Of a DNA stretch of 64,000 bases, positions 9,277 through 17,100 are shown in pieces. A model generated the notes under the pieces. The model did not search any database. It was not told the origin of the DNA and worked only from the letters and a program-made list of their open reading frames with translations. The stretch's first letter is position 1. The number at the start of each line of letters is the position of its first letter. The DNA comes from Chitinophaga varians (GTDB lineage: Bacteria; Bacteroidota; Bacteroidia; Chitinophagales; Chitinophagaceae), in contig NZ_JABAIA010000001.1 in assembly GCF_012641275.1 (NCBI RefSeq), positions 1,736,001-1,800,000 on the forward strand. The letters run 5' to 3'. The translations under genes were made by a program, and so were the position numbers.

Positions 9277-9972
9277 CTATATCTCAAACACCAGTCCTTT
9301 ACGCATCAGTGCTTCATACCGTGCGGGGTCGAAACGATAGAGGTGTGCGCCTTTTTTGGAAGAGGTTTTATCTTTTTCCTCCAGCTTCTCCATCACGTCC
9401 AATGACAATATTTTCTTCCGGAAGTTACGCTTATCAAGTGTCTTTTGGTATATCTCTTCGTACAGGCTTCTGAGTTGTGACAAGGTAAACTTCTCCGGCA
9501 GCAGTTCAAATCCGATGGGGTGGAAATGGGCGTTGTTACGCAGTTGTACCAGCGCGTCGTTGATCATGCGGTTATGGTCAAATATCAACGCCGGGATTTC
9601 ATGCAGTTCCAGCCAGTGGGCGCCATGTTCCTGTGCCAGCGGCCGGTCATGGTCCCTGATGCGGATAAGCGCATAATACGCCACAGATATAACCCGGGCG
9701 CCGGTATCACGCGTTACATCACCATAACAGTGCAGCTGGTCCATATAGATATTTTCCAGGCCGGTAGTATGTTTGAGCACCCGTGCCGCAGCGTCGTCGG
9801 TACTTTCTTCCGCCTGCACAAAACCACCTACAAGCGACCATTCGCCCTCCATGGGAGCCACTTTTCGCTTCATCACCAGTAACTTCAGCTTACCTTCGTC
9901 AAAACCAAAGATGATACAATCTACTGCCACCAGGTGTTTCGGGGCTTGAGCATAAAAAGAAGCAGCATTCAT
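9277..9972 (-). CDS. Nudix-domain transcriptional regulator (NrtR/AraR-like), catalytically dead Nudix box
   Basis: A 231-residue protein with an N-terminal Nudix fold (about 12-150) and a C-terminal winged-helix-like region (about 155-231, with KFTLSQLRSLYEEIYQ and DKRNFRKKIL). This is the layout of NrtR-type regulators, some of which in Bacteroidota control sugar use. The Nudix box keeps Gly50, Glu56, Arg64 and Gly71 of GX5EX7REUXEEXGU, but the REUXEE core reads RVLKHT, so the metal-binding glutamates are missing. Hydrolysis is therefore unlikely and ligand sensing more likely. The ligand and target genes cannot be read from sequence. The gene lies 84 nt upstream of the sensor operon on the same strand, and read-through is possible. 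Confidence 0.85.
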   Translation of the reverse strand: MNAASFYAQAPKHLVAVDCIIFGFDEGKLKLLVMKRKVAPMEGEWSLVGGFVQAEESTDDAAARVLKHTTGLENIYMDQLHCYGDVTRDTGARVISVAYYALIRIRDHDRPLAQEHGAHWLELHEIPALIFDHNRMINDALVQLRNNAHFHPIGFELLPEKFTLSQLRSLYEEIYQKTLDKRNFRKKILSLDVMEKLEEKDKTSSKKGAHLYRFDPARYEALMRKGLVFEI

Positions 9973-10021
9973 AAAACGGAATTTTTTCCTGCGTATATGA
10001 GGTAAAAATAATATAAATCGC

Positions 10022-10519
10022 CTACTTTTTAGGCTTAAAACGGTGGTAGTCTGTAGCAGGAATACGGTTAACGCCCAGCTGGCGCAACATATGTACCAGC
10101 TGCCCGCGATGAAAAGTGCTGTGGTTGCAGGTATCGATCACTGCATCCTGTACGGGCAACTTTACCTGTTCACCTTTACGGGGCGTAAACGCAATGGTAT
10201 GGCTCAATCTCGCCTCAGTGGCCCTTTGTACCCACTCCTGCAACTGGAGCGACTGCCGCAGCCAGGCCTGGCAAGCCTCCGCAAAAGTGCCGCTGAAAGC
10301 CGCCGTGGGGTCTACCGGCTGCTCCGTCAGCTGTAACCGCTGGTACCAGATACTCTCCCGGCACCACACATGACAGACCGTATTAAACAGGGAAGAGAAA
10401 CTACCTCCAAGGTCCTGCATGACCTGTTCTGCATTCAGTTTCAACATGACCGCCACCAGCTGCTGATTGGCCCGGTGGTTATATGATGCAAGCCGCACCA
10501 GGATTTCTTTCATGGACAA
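10022..10519 (-). CDS. DinB-family metal-binding protein
   Basis: A 165-residue four-helix-bundle protein of the DinB/YfiT type. The family's three metal-binding histidines can be placed: His50 in FNTVCHVW, and His133 and His137 in CNHSTFHRGQLVHML, with the typical HRGQL tail. Members are often thiol-dependent S-transferases (bacillithiol or mycothiol) or of unknown function; no substrate can be assigned here. It is divergent from the serine hydrolase at 10612, leaving a 92-nt spacer between the starts. The start ATG is chosen at 10519; a second Met two codons later would serve as well. Function beyond the fold is unknown. Confidence 0.85.
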   Translation of the reverse strand: MSMKEILVRLASYNHRANQQLVAVMLKLNAEQVMQDLGGSFSSLFNTVCHVWCRESIWYQRLQLTEQPVDPTAAFSGTFAEACQAWLRQSLQLQEWVQRATEARLSHTIAFTPRKGEQVKLPVQDAVIDTCNHSTFHRGQLVHMLRQLGVNRIPATDYHRFKPKK

Positions 10520-10565
10520 AAGGTTATTTTTTCAAATCCTAATGATTCTTCAACAAATTACAATA

Positions 10566-10593
10566 TTGTTTGTCAATTTACTTGCGATCTTTG
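10566..10593 (+). promoter_or_regulatory. Possible promoter of the serine hydrolase
   Basis: TTG at 10566-10568 and GATCTTTG at 10586-10593 are separated by 17 nt. The second element matches TAnnTTTG except for its first base. Transcription would begin shortly before the ATG at 10612. This is a weak call from the pattern alone. Confidence 0.35.
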
Positions 10594-10611
10594 CCATCCC
10601 TAACCTGAAAT

Positions 10612-11751
10612 ATGATGGATACGCTCACTTACCTTTGTCGCTGTGTGTGCTGGAACATCCCGAAGATCGACGACTACAAACGTTTTGCCAATGCCCCTAT
10701 TGCCAATGGAAGTACCATTTTCCCGCTGGAAGCGGCCCCGGAAAAAATGCTGCTGCCCACTATCTCCTGGAAGTTCAGAGGCCAGCCGAAACAGGCCCCG
10801 CTGCCCGATCTGCTGGCCCAAACCGGCACTACCGCCTGCATCGTGCTGCAGCATGGCCAGGTCCGTTATGAAGCATATTTCAACGGCTATCAGCGGACAT
10901 CTGTCAACACCTCCTTTTCTGTAGCCAAATCCATGACGTCCGCCCTTGTTGGCATCGCTATTGCCGAAGGGGCCATTCATTCGGTAGATGATCCTGTGGC
11001 CCGCTACCTGCCGGCTTTCGACCAGCAGGGGTTTCGCCAGATCACCCTCTCCCACCTCCTGCAGATGTGCTCCGGGCTGGACTACCGGGAAGGCGTGTTT
11101 CCGTGGACAGACGATGCCCGTGTGTACTACGGCCTCCGGCTGCGCGACCAGGCCCTGAAAGCCAGGCTGAAAGAAGAACCCGGCACGGTGTACCACTACA
11201 ACAACTACAACCTCCTGCTACTGGGCATGGTCCTGGAGAAAACAACCGGTCAGCAGGTACCTGCCTATTTCAGCGAAAAAATCTGGCAGCCTATGGGCGC
11301 CGAAGCCAGCGCCTCCTGGAGCATGGACAGCCGCCGCTCCGGCTTCGCCAAAATGGAAAGCGGCTTCAATGCACTGGCCATCGACTTTGCCCGGTTTGGA
11401 CAGTTATGCCTGCAAAACGGTCAGCTCAACGGCCGCTCCATTATTCCGGCAGACTGGATGCAGGAATCTACCAGCAGGCCTGTGCATACTGCTGACACAA
11501 CAACCTACCTGTCACGCATGACGCCCCCGCTTTGCAAATGGGCCGGCAGTCCTCACGGCTACTACAAATACCTCTGGTGGGGATACCAAACAGATCCCCA
11601 TAATTTTGATTATTTTGCGCTGGGCGTAAAAGGCCAGCTGATTTATATCTCTCCCCGGAAACAGGCCGTCATTGTACGTTTTGGTAAAAAATGGGGGCAG
11701 ATAGACTGGTGGCCCGAAGCGCTGAAACAAATAGCCGACTCACTTACGTAA
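10612..11751 (+). CDS. Serine hydrolase, class C beta-lactamase/esterase fold
   Basis: A 379-residue enzyme of the beta-lactamase-like serine hydrolase family (EstB, 6-aminohexanoate-dimer hydrolase type). The nucleophile motif is SVAK, Ser103 to Lys106, in TSFSVAKSMTSALVG. The second motif is YHYNNYNLLLLG, with Tyr196 and Asn198 in the YxN positions. A GVKGQ turn near residue 345 matches the third active-site strand. There is no signal peptide, so it is probably cytoplasmic. The natural substrate cannot be predicted; esters, amides or D-peptides are all possible within the family. The acetyltransferase gene starts 11 nt after the stop, so they probably share a transcript. Confidence 0.85.
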   Translation: MMDTLTYLCRCVCWNIPKIDDYKRFANAPIANGSTIFPLEAAPEKMLLPTISWKFRGQPKQAPLPDLLAQTGTTACIVLQHGQVRYEAYFNGYQRTSVNTSFSVAKSMTSALVGIAIAEGAIHSVDDPVARYLPAFDQQGFRQITLSHLLQMCSGLDYREGVFPWTDDARVYYGLRLRDQALKARLKEEPGTVYHYNNYNLLLLGMVLEKTTGQQVPAYFSEKIWQPMGAEASASWSMDSRRSGFAKMESGFNALAIDFARFGQLCLQNGQLNGRSIIPADWMQESTSRPVHTADTTTYLSRMTPPLCKWAGSPHGYYKYLWWGYQTDPHNFDYFALGVKGQLIYISPRKQAVIVRFGKKWGQIDWWPEALKQIADSLT

Positions 11752-11762
11752 ATACACACCAC

Positions 11763-12233
11763 ATGGCAGATATAACGTTAAGGATTGCACGAAAAGAAGA
11801 TTGTCCCCGGTTGATGGAACTTATCCGCGAGCTGGCGGAATTTGAAAAAGCACCACAGGAAGTAACCGTAAGCCTTGCTCACTTCGAAGAGGCAGGCTTT
11901 GGCGCTAATCCGGTATGGAAGGCCTTTGTAGCCACTGCCGCCGATGCGGACGGTAAAGAATTGATTGTAGGTTTTGCCCTGTTTTACATCCGGTATTCAA
12001 CCTGGAAAGGTTGCCGCCTGTACATGGAAGACCTGGTGGTGACAGAACAATGGCGCGGCAAGGGCATTGGCAAACTGCTGCTGGACCGCATCATTGAAGA
12101 AGCCAAAGAAAGACAATACAGCGGCGTTCTCTGGCAGGTACTGGACTGGAACGAGCCAGCCATCAACTTCTATAAAAAATACGCTGCTAAGTTTGATCCG
12201 GAGTGGATCAATGTAAGCATCGAGTTATCATAA
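11763..12233 (+). CDS. GNAT N-acetyltransferase (spermidine/thialysine acetyltransferase-like)
   Basis: A 156-residue GNAT protein with one domain. The N-terminal LIRELAEFEKAP helix, the strand YMEDLVVTEQWRGKGIGKLLL with the acetyl-CoA pyrophosphate loop (RGKGIG), and WNEPAINFYKKY resemble the SAT-like group that acetylates polyamines or thialysine. The start is taken at ATG 11763 (MADITLRIARKED), since residues translated from 11691 lie inside the upstream hydrolase and do not look like family sequence. It follows the hydrolase by 11 nt and is ended by a strong hairpin at 12261-12302. The acceptor substrate is not certain. Confidence 0.88.
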   Translation: MADITLRIARKEDCPRLMELIRELAEFEKAPQEVTVSLAHFEEAGFGANPVWKAFVATAADADGKELIVGFALFYIRYSTWKGCRLYMEDLVVTEQWRGKGIGKLLLDRIIEEAKERQYSGVLWQVLDWNEPAINFYKKYAAKFDPEWINVSIELS

Positions 12234-12260
12234 ACTTCCCGTTTATAATATTCTCATCCG

Positions 12261-12302
12261 GTATGTCATCAATCATCGTTAATATTGATGACATACTTTT
12301 TT
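12261..12302 (+). terminator. Intrinsic terminator after the first acetyltransferase
   Basis: Perfect 13-bp arms, GTATGTCATCAAT at 12261-12273 and ATTGATGACATAC at 12284-12296, enclose a 10-nt loop and are followed by TTTTTT at 12297-12302. The run of T ends only 3 nt before the ATG of the next gene, on the same strand. Confidence 0.85.
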
Positions 12303-12305
12303 ATC

Positions 12306-13157
12306 ATGATTTTTCTTCACGATTTCAGAGACCTGCGGGGAGAATCCACCGAAACCCTCAGCCATACGTTCAACGAAGCATTCAGCGATTATATCGTACC
12401 GATGCACCTCACCCCATCTATTCTTGAACAAAAGATGAAAGCTGAAAACCTTCGCCGGGAATGGTCTATCGGCGCTTTCCACGGAAATGACCTCGGGGCA
12501 TTTATTCTGCACGGAACAGACCACGATACCCGTCCCACAATACTGTACAATGGCGGCACCGGTGTAACACCCGCCTATCGTGGCCAGCACCTGATACAAA
12601 AAATGTATCAGCAATTTATTCCGCGTTATAAAGAGGCAGGCATCCGCAAAATAATACTGGAAGTCATCAGTTCCAATCTTCCTGCCATTAAAGCCTATAC
12701 GAACAGCGGCTTTCACAAGCTGCGCATGTTCCACTGCCACAAAGGAACCATAACCGTTCATACCACAACGCCAGGCGTTACTATCCGGGAAACGGATCAG
12801 CCGGAATGGCCCGTATTAAGCACCTTTATGGACATGACGCCGGCCTGGAGCAACAGTGTGCCCGGCATACAACGGGAATATCCCGCTACCGCCACCTTTG
12901 AAGCGATCATAGACGGACAGGTTGCCGGCTTCATCAGTGTACACAAAGAGAGCAGGCGTATTCGTAACATCGCCGTACATCCGGGTTTCCGCCGGCGCGG
13001 CATTGGCAGCACCCTGCTGCAACACGTAGCCGCCGCATTGAATGGCCCCATGAGCATTATCAACATAGACGAAAAAAATCCGGAGATCAGCGCTTTCCTC
13101 GAGAAAGCAGGACTTCAGCGTTTTCTGTCTCAGTACGAAATGGCGATAGAAATTTAA
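12306..13157 (+). CDS. GNAT-family acetyltransferase with two GNAT domains
   Basis: A 283-residue protein that appears to hold two tandem GNAT folds. The first (about 1-150) has the acetyl-CoA loop TPAYRGQHLIQKMY. The second (about 155-283) has RIRNIAVHPGFRRRGIGSTLL. The N-terminal FNEAFSDYIVPMHLT segment is common in uncharacterised GNATs of this size. The start is taken at ATG 12306. The earlier ATG at 12285 lies inside the stem of the terminator hairpin and is rejected. The gene has no room for a separate promoter after that hairpin. The convergent fabD is separated from it by a 19-bp hairpin. The acceptor substrate is unknown. Confidence 0.85.
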   Translation: MIFLHDFRDLRGESTETLSHTFNEAFSDYIVPMHLTPSILEQKMKAENLRREWSIGAFHGNDLGAFILHGTDHDTRPTILYNGGTGVTPAYRGQHLIQKMYQQFIPRYKEAGIRKIILEVISSNLPAIKAYTNSGFHKLRMFHCHKGTITVHTTTPGVTIRETDQPEWPVLSTFMDMTPAWSNSVPGIQREYPATATFEAIIDGQVAGFISVHKESRRIRNIAVHPGFRRRGIGSTLLQHVAAALNGPMSIINIDEKNPEISAFLEKAGLQRFLSQYEMAIEI

Positions 13158-13180
13158 GCATTTGGTTATTTAGATATTTT

Positions 13181-13222
13181 AAATGCAGCGGAGATCAATA
13201 AAAATTGATCTCCGCTGCATTT
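13181..13222. terminator. Bidirectional terminator between the two-domain acetyltransferase and fabD
   Basis: Perfect 19-bp arms at 13181-13199 and 13204-13222 with an AAAA loop. The GC-rich core GCAGCGGAGATC is flanked by AAA and TTT. It sits between convergent genes and can serve both strands. Confidence 0.85.
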
Positions 13223-13243
13223 AATAAATATCAAAATAATAAA

Positions 13244-14134
13244 TTAACTAATGCCGTTTACCGCTACTTCCTTGGCAATTTTCTGCACCAGTCCCTGTAA
13301 CACTTTACCAGGGCCCACTTCAGTAAATTCAGTAGCACCATCGGCTACCATGGCCAGTACGGACTGGCTCCATTTTACCGGACCGGTGAGCTGGTCAATC
13401 AGGTTTTGTTTGATCTGGGCAGGTTCCGTTACCGCTGCAGCTACTACGTTCTGATAAACAGGGCAGCTGGGCGTGTTGAACACTGCTTTTTCGATAGCAG
13501 CTTTCAGCTCTTCGCGGGCAGATTCCATCAGTGGAGAGTGGAAGGCTCCGCCTACCGGCAGTATCATGGCTCTTTTAGCGCCGGCAGCTTTCAATTCAGC
13601 GCAGGCAGTCTCCACCGCTTTCAGCGTACCGGAGATCACCAGTTGGCCCGGACTGTTATAATTGGCCGGTACTACCACTTCATTGGTTTCAGCGGCTACT
13701 TTGGCACAAATTTCTTCTACTTTGGCATCTTCCATACCGAGGATAACGGCCATGGTGGATGGTTGCTGTTCACATGCTTTCTGCATGGCATTTGCTCTGA
13801 TGGCTACCAGGCGCAGGGCTTCTTCAAAAGACAGCACCCCGTTGGCTACCAGTGCTGAAAATTCTCCCAGGGAGTGACCAGCCACCATTTCCGGCTGTGA
13901 ATGTTCTGTTGTCAGGAAAGCGATGACAGCATGCAGGAATACCGCAGGCTGCGTTACTTTGGTCTGTTTCAGGTCTTCTTCAGTGCCGGTAAACATTACA
14001 TCGGAGATGCGGAATCCCAGGATTTCGTTGGCTTTCTCAAACAGTTCCTTTGCGTTAGCATTGGTCTCGTACAGGTTTTTGCCCATACCCGGAAATTGTG
14101 ATGCCTGCCCGGGAAATACATATGCATGCTTCAT
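13244..14134 (-). CDS. fabD: Malonyl-CoA:ACP transacylase (FabD)
   Basis: A 296-residue enzyme that moves malonyl from CoA to acyl carrier protein for fatty-acid elongation. The start MKHAYVFPGQASQFPGMGKN holds the FPGQ oxyanion motif. The nucleophile is Ser88 in VAGHSLGEFSALV and the partner is His199 in GGAFHSPLM. Length and motifs are standard. It is a single-gene unit; a TATATTTG box lies upstream on the minus strand at 14177-14184, and the hairpin at 13181-13222 lies downstream. FabH, which uses its product, is encoded at 2423 but not next to it. Confidence 0.97.
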   Translation of the reverse strand: MKHAYVFPGQASQFPGMGKNLYETNANAKELFEKANEILGFRISDVMFTGTEEDLKQTKVTQPAVFLHAVIAFLTTEHSQPEMVAGHSLGEFSALVANGVLSFEEALRLVAIRANAMQKACEQQPSTMAVILGMEDAKVEEICAKVAAETNEVVVPANYNSPGQLVISGTLKAVETACAELKAAGAKRAMILPVGGAFHSPLMESAREELKAAIEKAVFNTPSCPVYQNVVAAAVTEPAQIKQNLIDQLTGPVKWSQSVLAMVADGATEFTEVGPGKVLQGLVQKIAKEVAVNGIS

Positions 14135-14176
14135 GGTTGCTTATATTGTAGTGTTTATATCAAATAAAAAATAATT

Positions 14177-14184
14177 CAAATATA
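14177..14184 (-). promoter_or_regulatory. Possible -7 box of fabD
   Basis: Read on the minus strand this is TATATTTG, a full match to TAnnTTTG, about 43 nt before the fabD ATG. No TTG element was found at the expected distance, so the call is moderate. Confidence 0.4.
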
Positions 14185-14252
14185 CAATCAATTAGAATTT
14201 AATAAAGAATTATTGCGGATGCTGCAAAACTGCATCAAAAAAGCATTAAAAC

Positions 14253-14291
14253 AAAAAATGGTTTAACCAGTAGCTGGTTAAACCATTTTTT
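14253..14291 (-). terminator. Terminator of folE
   Basis: Perfect 18-bp arms at 14253-14270 and 14274-14291 around a 3-nt loop, with core GGTTTAACCAG. Six A on the left give a T-run on the minus strand. It lies 18 nt past the folE stop. Confidence 0.88.
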
Positions 14292-14308
14292 CATGTGTCC
14301 ATAGGGGA

Positions 14309-14896
14309 TTATCTGCCAATTAGTTTCATGAACTCACTTCTGGTGGTACCATCCTGGAACTGGCCGCTGAAAGCGGAGGTGGTGGTAACAGAGTTCTGTT
14401 TAGACACGCCACGCATCATCATGCAGAGGTGCTGCGCTTCGATGACCACTGCCACGCCCTGCGGCTGCAGTGTTTCCTGGATAGCGTCCAGGATCTGGTG
14501 TGTCATCCTTTCCTGCACCTGGAGCCGGCGGGCATATACGTCCACTACGCGGGCCAGCTTGCTCAGTCCGGTGATATAACCATTGGGAATGTAAGCCACA
14601 TGTGCCTTACCGAAGAAAGGCAGCATATGGTGTTCACACATGGAATACAGTTCTATATCTTTTACGATCACCATTTCACTATACGCTTCCGTGAACTTAG
14701 CGCCGTTCAGAATTTCCCTTGCGTCCAGCTGATACCCCTGTGTCAGGAACTGCATGGCCTTGGCCATCCTTTCAGGGGTTTTCAGGAGCCCTTCCCGTTC
14801 GGCATCTTCGCCGAGCAGTTCCAGGCATTCTTTATAGTTCTTTACAAGACCGGACGTGATCTTTTCGTCGTAACTTTCAACCTTATTATACGCCAT
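14309..14896 (-). CDS. folE: GTP cyclohydrolase I (FolE)
   Basis: A 195-residue FolE, converting GTP to 7,8-dihydroneopterin triphosphate, the first step to folate and, through QueD, to queuosine. Zinc ligands are visible: Cys87 and His90 in [20 protein letters not shown], and Cys158 in [12 protein letters not shown]. The conserved [20 protein letters not shown] segment is intact. A queD-type gene lies just upstream on the same strand with an 84-nt gap, which makes a pterin-related pair. The terminator at 14253-14291 follows. Length and motifs are standard for the zinc-dependent (type IA) enzyme. Confidence 0.97.
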   Translation of the reverse strand: MAYNKVESYDEKITSGLVKNYKECLELLGEDAEREGLLKTPERMAKAMQFLTQGYQLDAREILNGAKFTEAYSEMVIVKDIELYSMCEHHMLPFFGKAHVAYIPNGYITGLSKLARVVDVYARRLQVQERMTHQILDAIQETLQPQGVAVVIEAQHLCMMMRGVSKQNSVTTTSAFSGQFQDGTTRSEFMKLIGR

Positions 14897-14980
14897 TCTT
14901 ATATGATTTTATTCAAATTCCAAATGCTGTCCCGCACCTGCTAATACTGCACAAAGTCACATTATGAGGCGTGGGTAATA

Positions 14981-15394
14981 TTATTTACCGCCGTAATATT
15001 CTACGTATATACGGGGAGTTTCGTACAGCTTGATGCAGTGCAGCTGCACTTCCGCAGGTAAATGCGGGGTCAACTGGTCCCAGATGGCAATGGCAAGATT
15101 TTCGGCAGAGGTAAACTTACCTGCCATAAAATCCACATCCAGATTGAGGTTCCGATGGTCTACCTTTTCAATAACAGCATCCCGGATAATCACACCTAAA
15201 GTCTTGGCATTGAATACAAAGCCGGTTTCCGGATCAGGATTACCTTTTATGGTTACATGCAATTCGTAGTTATGACCATGCCAGTTGTCATTGGCACATT
15301 TTCCGAATACTTCCTCGTTCTTTTCTTTGCTCCATGCCGGGTTAGACAACTTATGCGCTGCATTAAAGTTCTCTACTCGCGTTAAATAAATCAT
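14981..15394 (-). CDS. queD: 6-carboxy-5,6,7,8-tetrahydropterin synthase (QueD/PTPS family)
   Basis: A 137-residue protein counted from ATG 15394 (MIYLTRVENFNAAHKL); the earlier Met at 15424 would add ten residues that overlap the promoter. Zinc ligands His14, His39 and His41 are seen in FNAAHKL and NWHGHNYEL, and the catalytic Cys33 in FGKCAND. QueD makes 6-carboxytetrahydropterin from dihydroneopterin triphosphate for queuosine; eukaryotic-type PTPS makes 6-pyruvoyl-tetrahydropterin instead. The CxxxxWHGHNY spacing and the folE neighbour favour the queuosine role, but a pterin-cofactor role is not excluded. Confidence 0.88.
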   Translation of the reverse strand: MIYLTRVENFNAAHKLSNPAWSKEKNEEVFGKCANDNWHGHNYELHVTIKGNPDPETGFVFNAKTLGVIIRDAVIEKVDHRNLNLDVDFMAGKFTSAENLAIAIWDQLTPHLPAEVQLHCIKLYETPRIYVEYYGGK

Positions 15395-15412
15395 TATTGC
15401 AAAAAATTTTCG

Positions 15413-15444
15413 CAAAAATACCACTATTCTATGAGTAGTCCCAA
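15413..15444 (-). promoter_or_regulatory. Promoter of queD
   Basis: On the minus strand TTG (15444-15442) and TATTTTTG (15420-15413) are 21 nt apart, which fits the Bacteroidota TTG/TAnnTTTG pattern. Transcription would begin close to the ATG at 15394 and supports that start. Confidence 0.55.
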
Positions 15445-15509
15445 GTTTATCCTTATTCCTGTCAATTGTTTTACACTGCCAGCGATCATTTTTGCCGTAC
15501 TTTTACCGC

Positions 15510-16196
15510 ATGAAATTATTGGTTACCGCTGCGACCACACTGGAAGTCCAGCCTTTTTTGCAATTCCTGGACCATGAAAGCCAAAAAGTATCCGCCCACC
15601 AATACCGCCTGGCCAACTGTGACATTCAGGTACTGATCGCTGGTATTGGCATGATGCATTACGCATACAGCCTTGGCCGTTACCTCGCCACCAACCGCCC
15701 GGACATGGCCCTGCAGGCCGGTATCGCCGGCTCTTTCCGCCGTGAATGGGCCCTCGGCACCGTGGTGATGGTGGACCGGGAATACCTTGCCGACCTCGGC
15801 GCGGAAGATAATGACCAGTTCAAGGATTTATTTGATATACACCTCTGGCAGGCCTCCCAGCCTCCTTTTACCGGCAACGCGCTTGTGAATACCTTCACCA
15901 GCCTGCCCTACCGGCCCAACCTGCCCACGGCCACCGGCGTCAGCGTGAATATGGTCAGCGGCAGCACGCCCACCATCACCCGGCTGGAAAGCAAATACAT
16001 GCCCGATGTGGAAAGCATGGAAGGCGCAGCATTCCACTACGCCTGCCTCTCGGAAAATACTCCCTTCCTGCAGGTCCGCAGTATCTCCAACTATGTGGAA
16101 ATACGCGATAAAAGCAAATGGAATATCCCCCTGGCCGTCAAACAACTGAATGATGAACTGGTTTCAATTGTCAAGTCGCTGGCCGGCTTATCTTAA
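15510..16196 (+). CDS. mqnB: Futalosine hydrolase (MqnB)
   Basis: A 228-residue nucleoside-phosphorylase-fold protein that removes the base from futalosine or 6-amino-6-deoxyfutalosine in the futalosine route to menaquinone. Seen: the start MKLLVTAATTLEVQPF, the GIGMMHYAYSLG and QAGIAGSF loops, and VESMEGAAFHYACL with the catalytic-type Glu-Ser-Met-Glu-Gly-Ala run. The start is taken at ATG 15510; the Met six codons earlier adds residues unlike the family. MqnD follows 21 nt later on the same strand, which makes the pathway assignment firm against the similar MTA/SAH nucleosidase. Other mqn genes are not in the window. Confidence 0.93.
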   Translation: MKLLVTAATTLEVQPFLQFLDHESQKVSAHQYRLANCDIQVLIAGIGMMHYAYSLGRYLATNRPDMALQAGIAGSFRREWALGTVVMVDREYLADLGAEDNDQFKDLFDIHLWQASQPPFTGNALVNTFTSLPYRPNLPTATGVSVNMVSGSTPTITRLESKYMPDVESMEGAAFHYACLSENTPFLQVRSISNYVEIRDKSKWNIPLAVKQLNDELVSIVKSLAGLS

Positions 16197-16217
16197 CAAA
16201 TAAAATTTTCTAAGTAT

Positions 16218-17027
16218 ATGCACTTATCATTAGGTTTCTCACCCTGCCCGAACGATACTTTTATCTTCGATGCCATGGTCAACAACAAGATCGATACGCA
16301 AGGACTGACATTTGATACGCAGCTGGAAGATGTGGAGACGCTCAACCGCTGGGCCCTCGAAGGAAAACTGCCCGTCACCAAGCTGAGTTTTGCCGTATAC
16401 CTGAAAGTAAGGGACAAATATGACCTGCTCAACAGCGGCAGTGCCCTCGGCCGCGGCTGCGGACCATTGCTCATCGCTAAAAAAGATATTCCCCGCGAAG
16501 AAATCAAAAACCTGGCAATAGCCATCCCCGGCGAAAACACCACGGCCAATCTCCTCTTTTCCATCGCTTTCCCGGAAGCGACCAACAAAAAGGTGATGCT
16601 GTTTTCCGAAATCGAAAATGCCGTGCTTAACGGAGAGGTGGACGCAGGCGTGATCATACACGAAAACCGCTTTACCTACCAGCTCAAAGGCCTCGTAAAA
16701 CTCATGGACATGGGCGAATACTGGGAATCTACCACCGGTAATCCCATCCCGCTGGGAGGTATCTTCATCCGCAAAGACATCCCCGCTGAAACACGGGCAC
16801 AGGTAGACACACTCATTCACCAAAGCCTGCAACATGCCTACAGTGAATACCCCCAGCTGTCTGACTATATCAAGTCCCACGCACAGGAAATGGACGAGCA
16901 GGTGATGCGCCAGCATATTGATCTGTATGTCAACGACTTCAGCCTCGATCTTGGCGAAGAAGGCCACGCGGCCGTAGACGCGCTGATGACAGCAGCCGAA
17001 GACGTTGTGGCACGCCGGCAGGCATAG
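16218..17027 (+). CDS. mqnD: 1,4-dihydroxy-6-naphthoate synthase (MqnD)
   Basis: A 269-residue periplasmic-binding-protein-like enzyme that turns cyclic dehypoxanthine futalosine into 1,4-dihydroxy-6-naphthoate, a menaquinone precursor. The family N-terminus LGFSPCPNDTFIFDAMV and the SALGRGCGPLLIA loop are clear, as is the HENRFTYQ segment with its conserved His. Length is usual. It forms an operon with mqnB and ends in a hairpin at 17049-17088. The organism is therefore expected to use the futalosine route rather than the MenFDHCEB route. The long-chain prenyl synthase at 48036 could supply the side chain. Confidence 0.96.
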   Translation: MHLSLGFSPCPNDTFIFDAMVNNKIDTQGLTFDTQLEDVETLNRWALEGKLPVTKLSFAVYLKVRDKYDLLNSGSALGRGCGPLLIAKKDIPREEIKNLAIAIPGENTTANLLFSIAFPEATNKKVMLFSEIENAVLNGEVDAGVIIHENRFTYQLKGLVKLMDMGEYWESTTGNPIPLGGIFIRKDIPAETRAQVDTLIHQSLQHAYSEYPQLSDYIKSHAQEMDEQVMRQHIDLYVNDFSLDLGEEGHAAVDALMTAAEDVVARRQA

Positions 17028-17048
17028 GCCTCAGCAAAATATCAACAT

Positions 17049-17088
17049 AAAAAAAGCGAAGATCACCTCCATGACCTTCGCTTTTTTT
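17049..17088. terminator. Bidirectional terminator between mqnD and the photolyase gene
   Basis: AAAAAAAGCGAAG (17049-17061) pairs with CTTCGCTTTTTTT (17076-17088) around a 14-nt loop that can pair a little further. The A-run and T-run suit both strands, as expected between convergent genes. Confidence 0.88.
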
Positions 17089-17100
17089 GTCGCTAAACGA

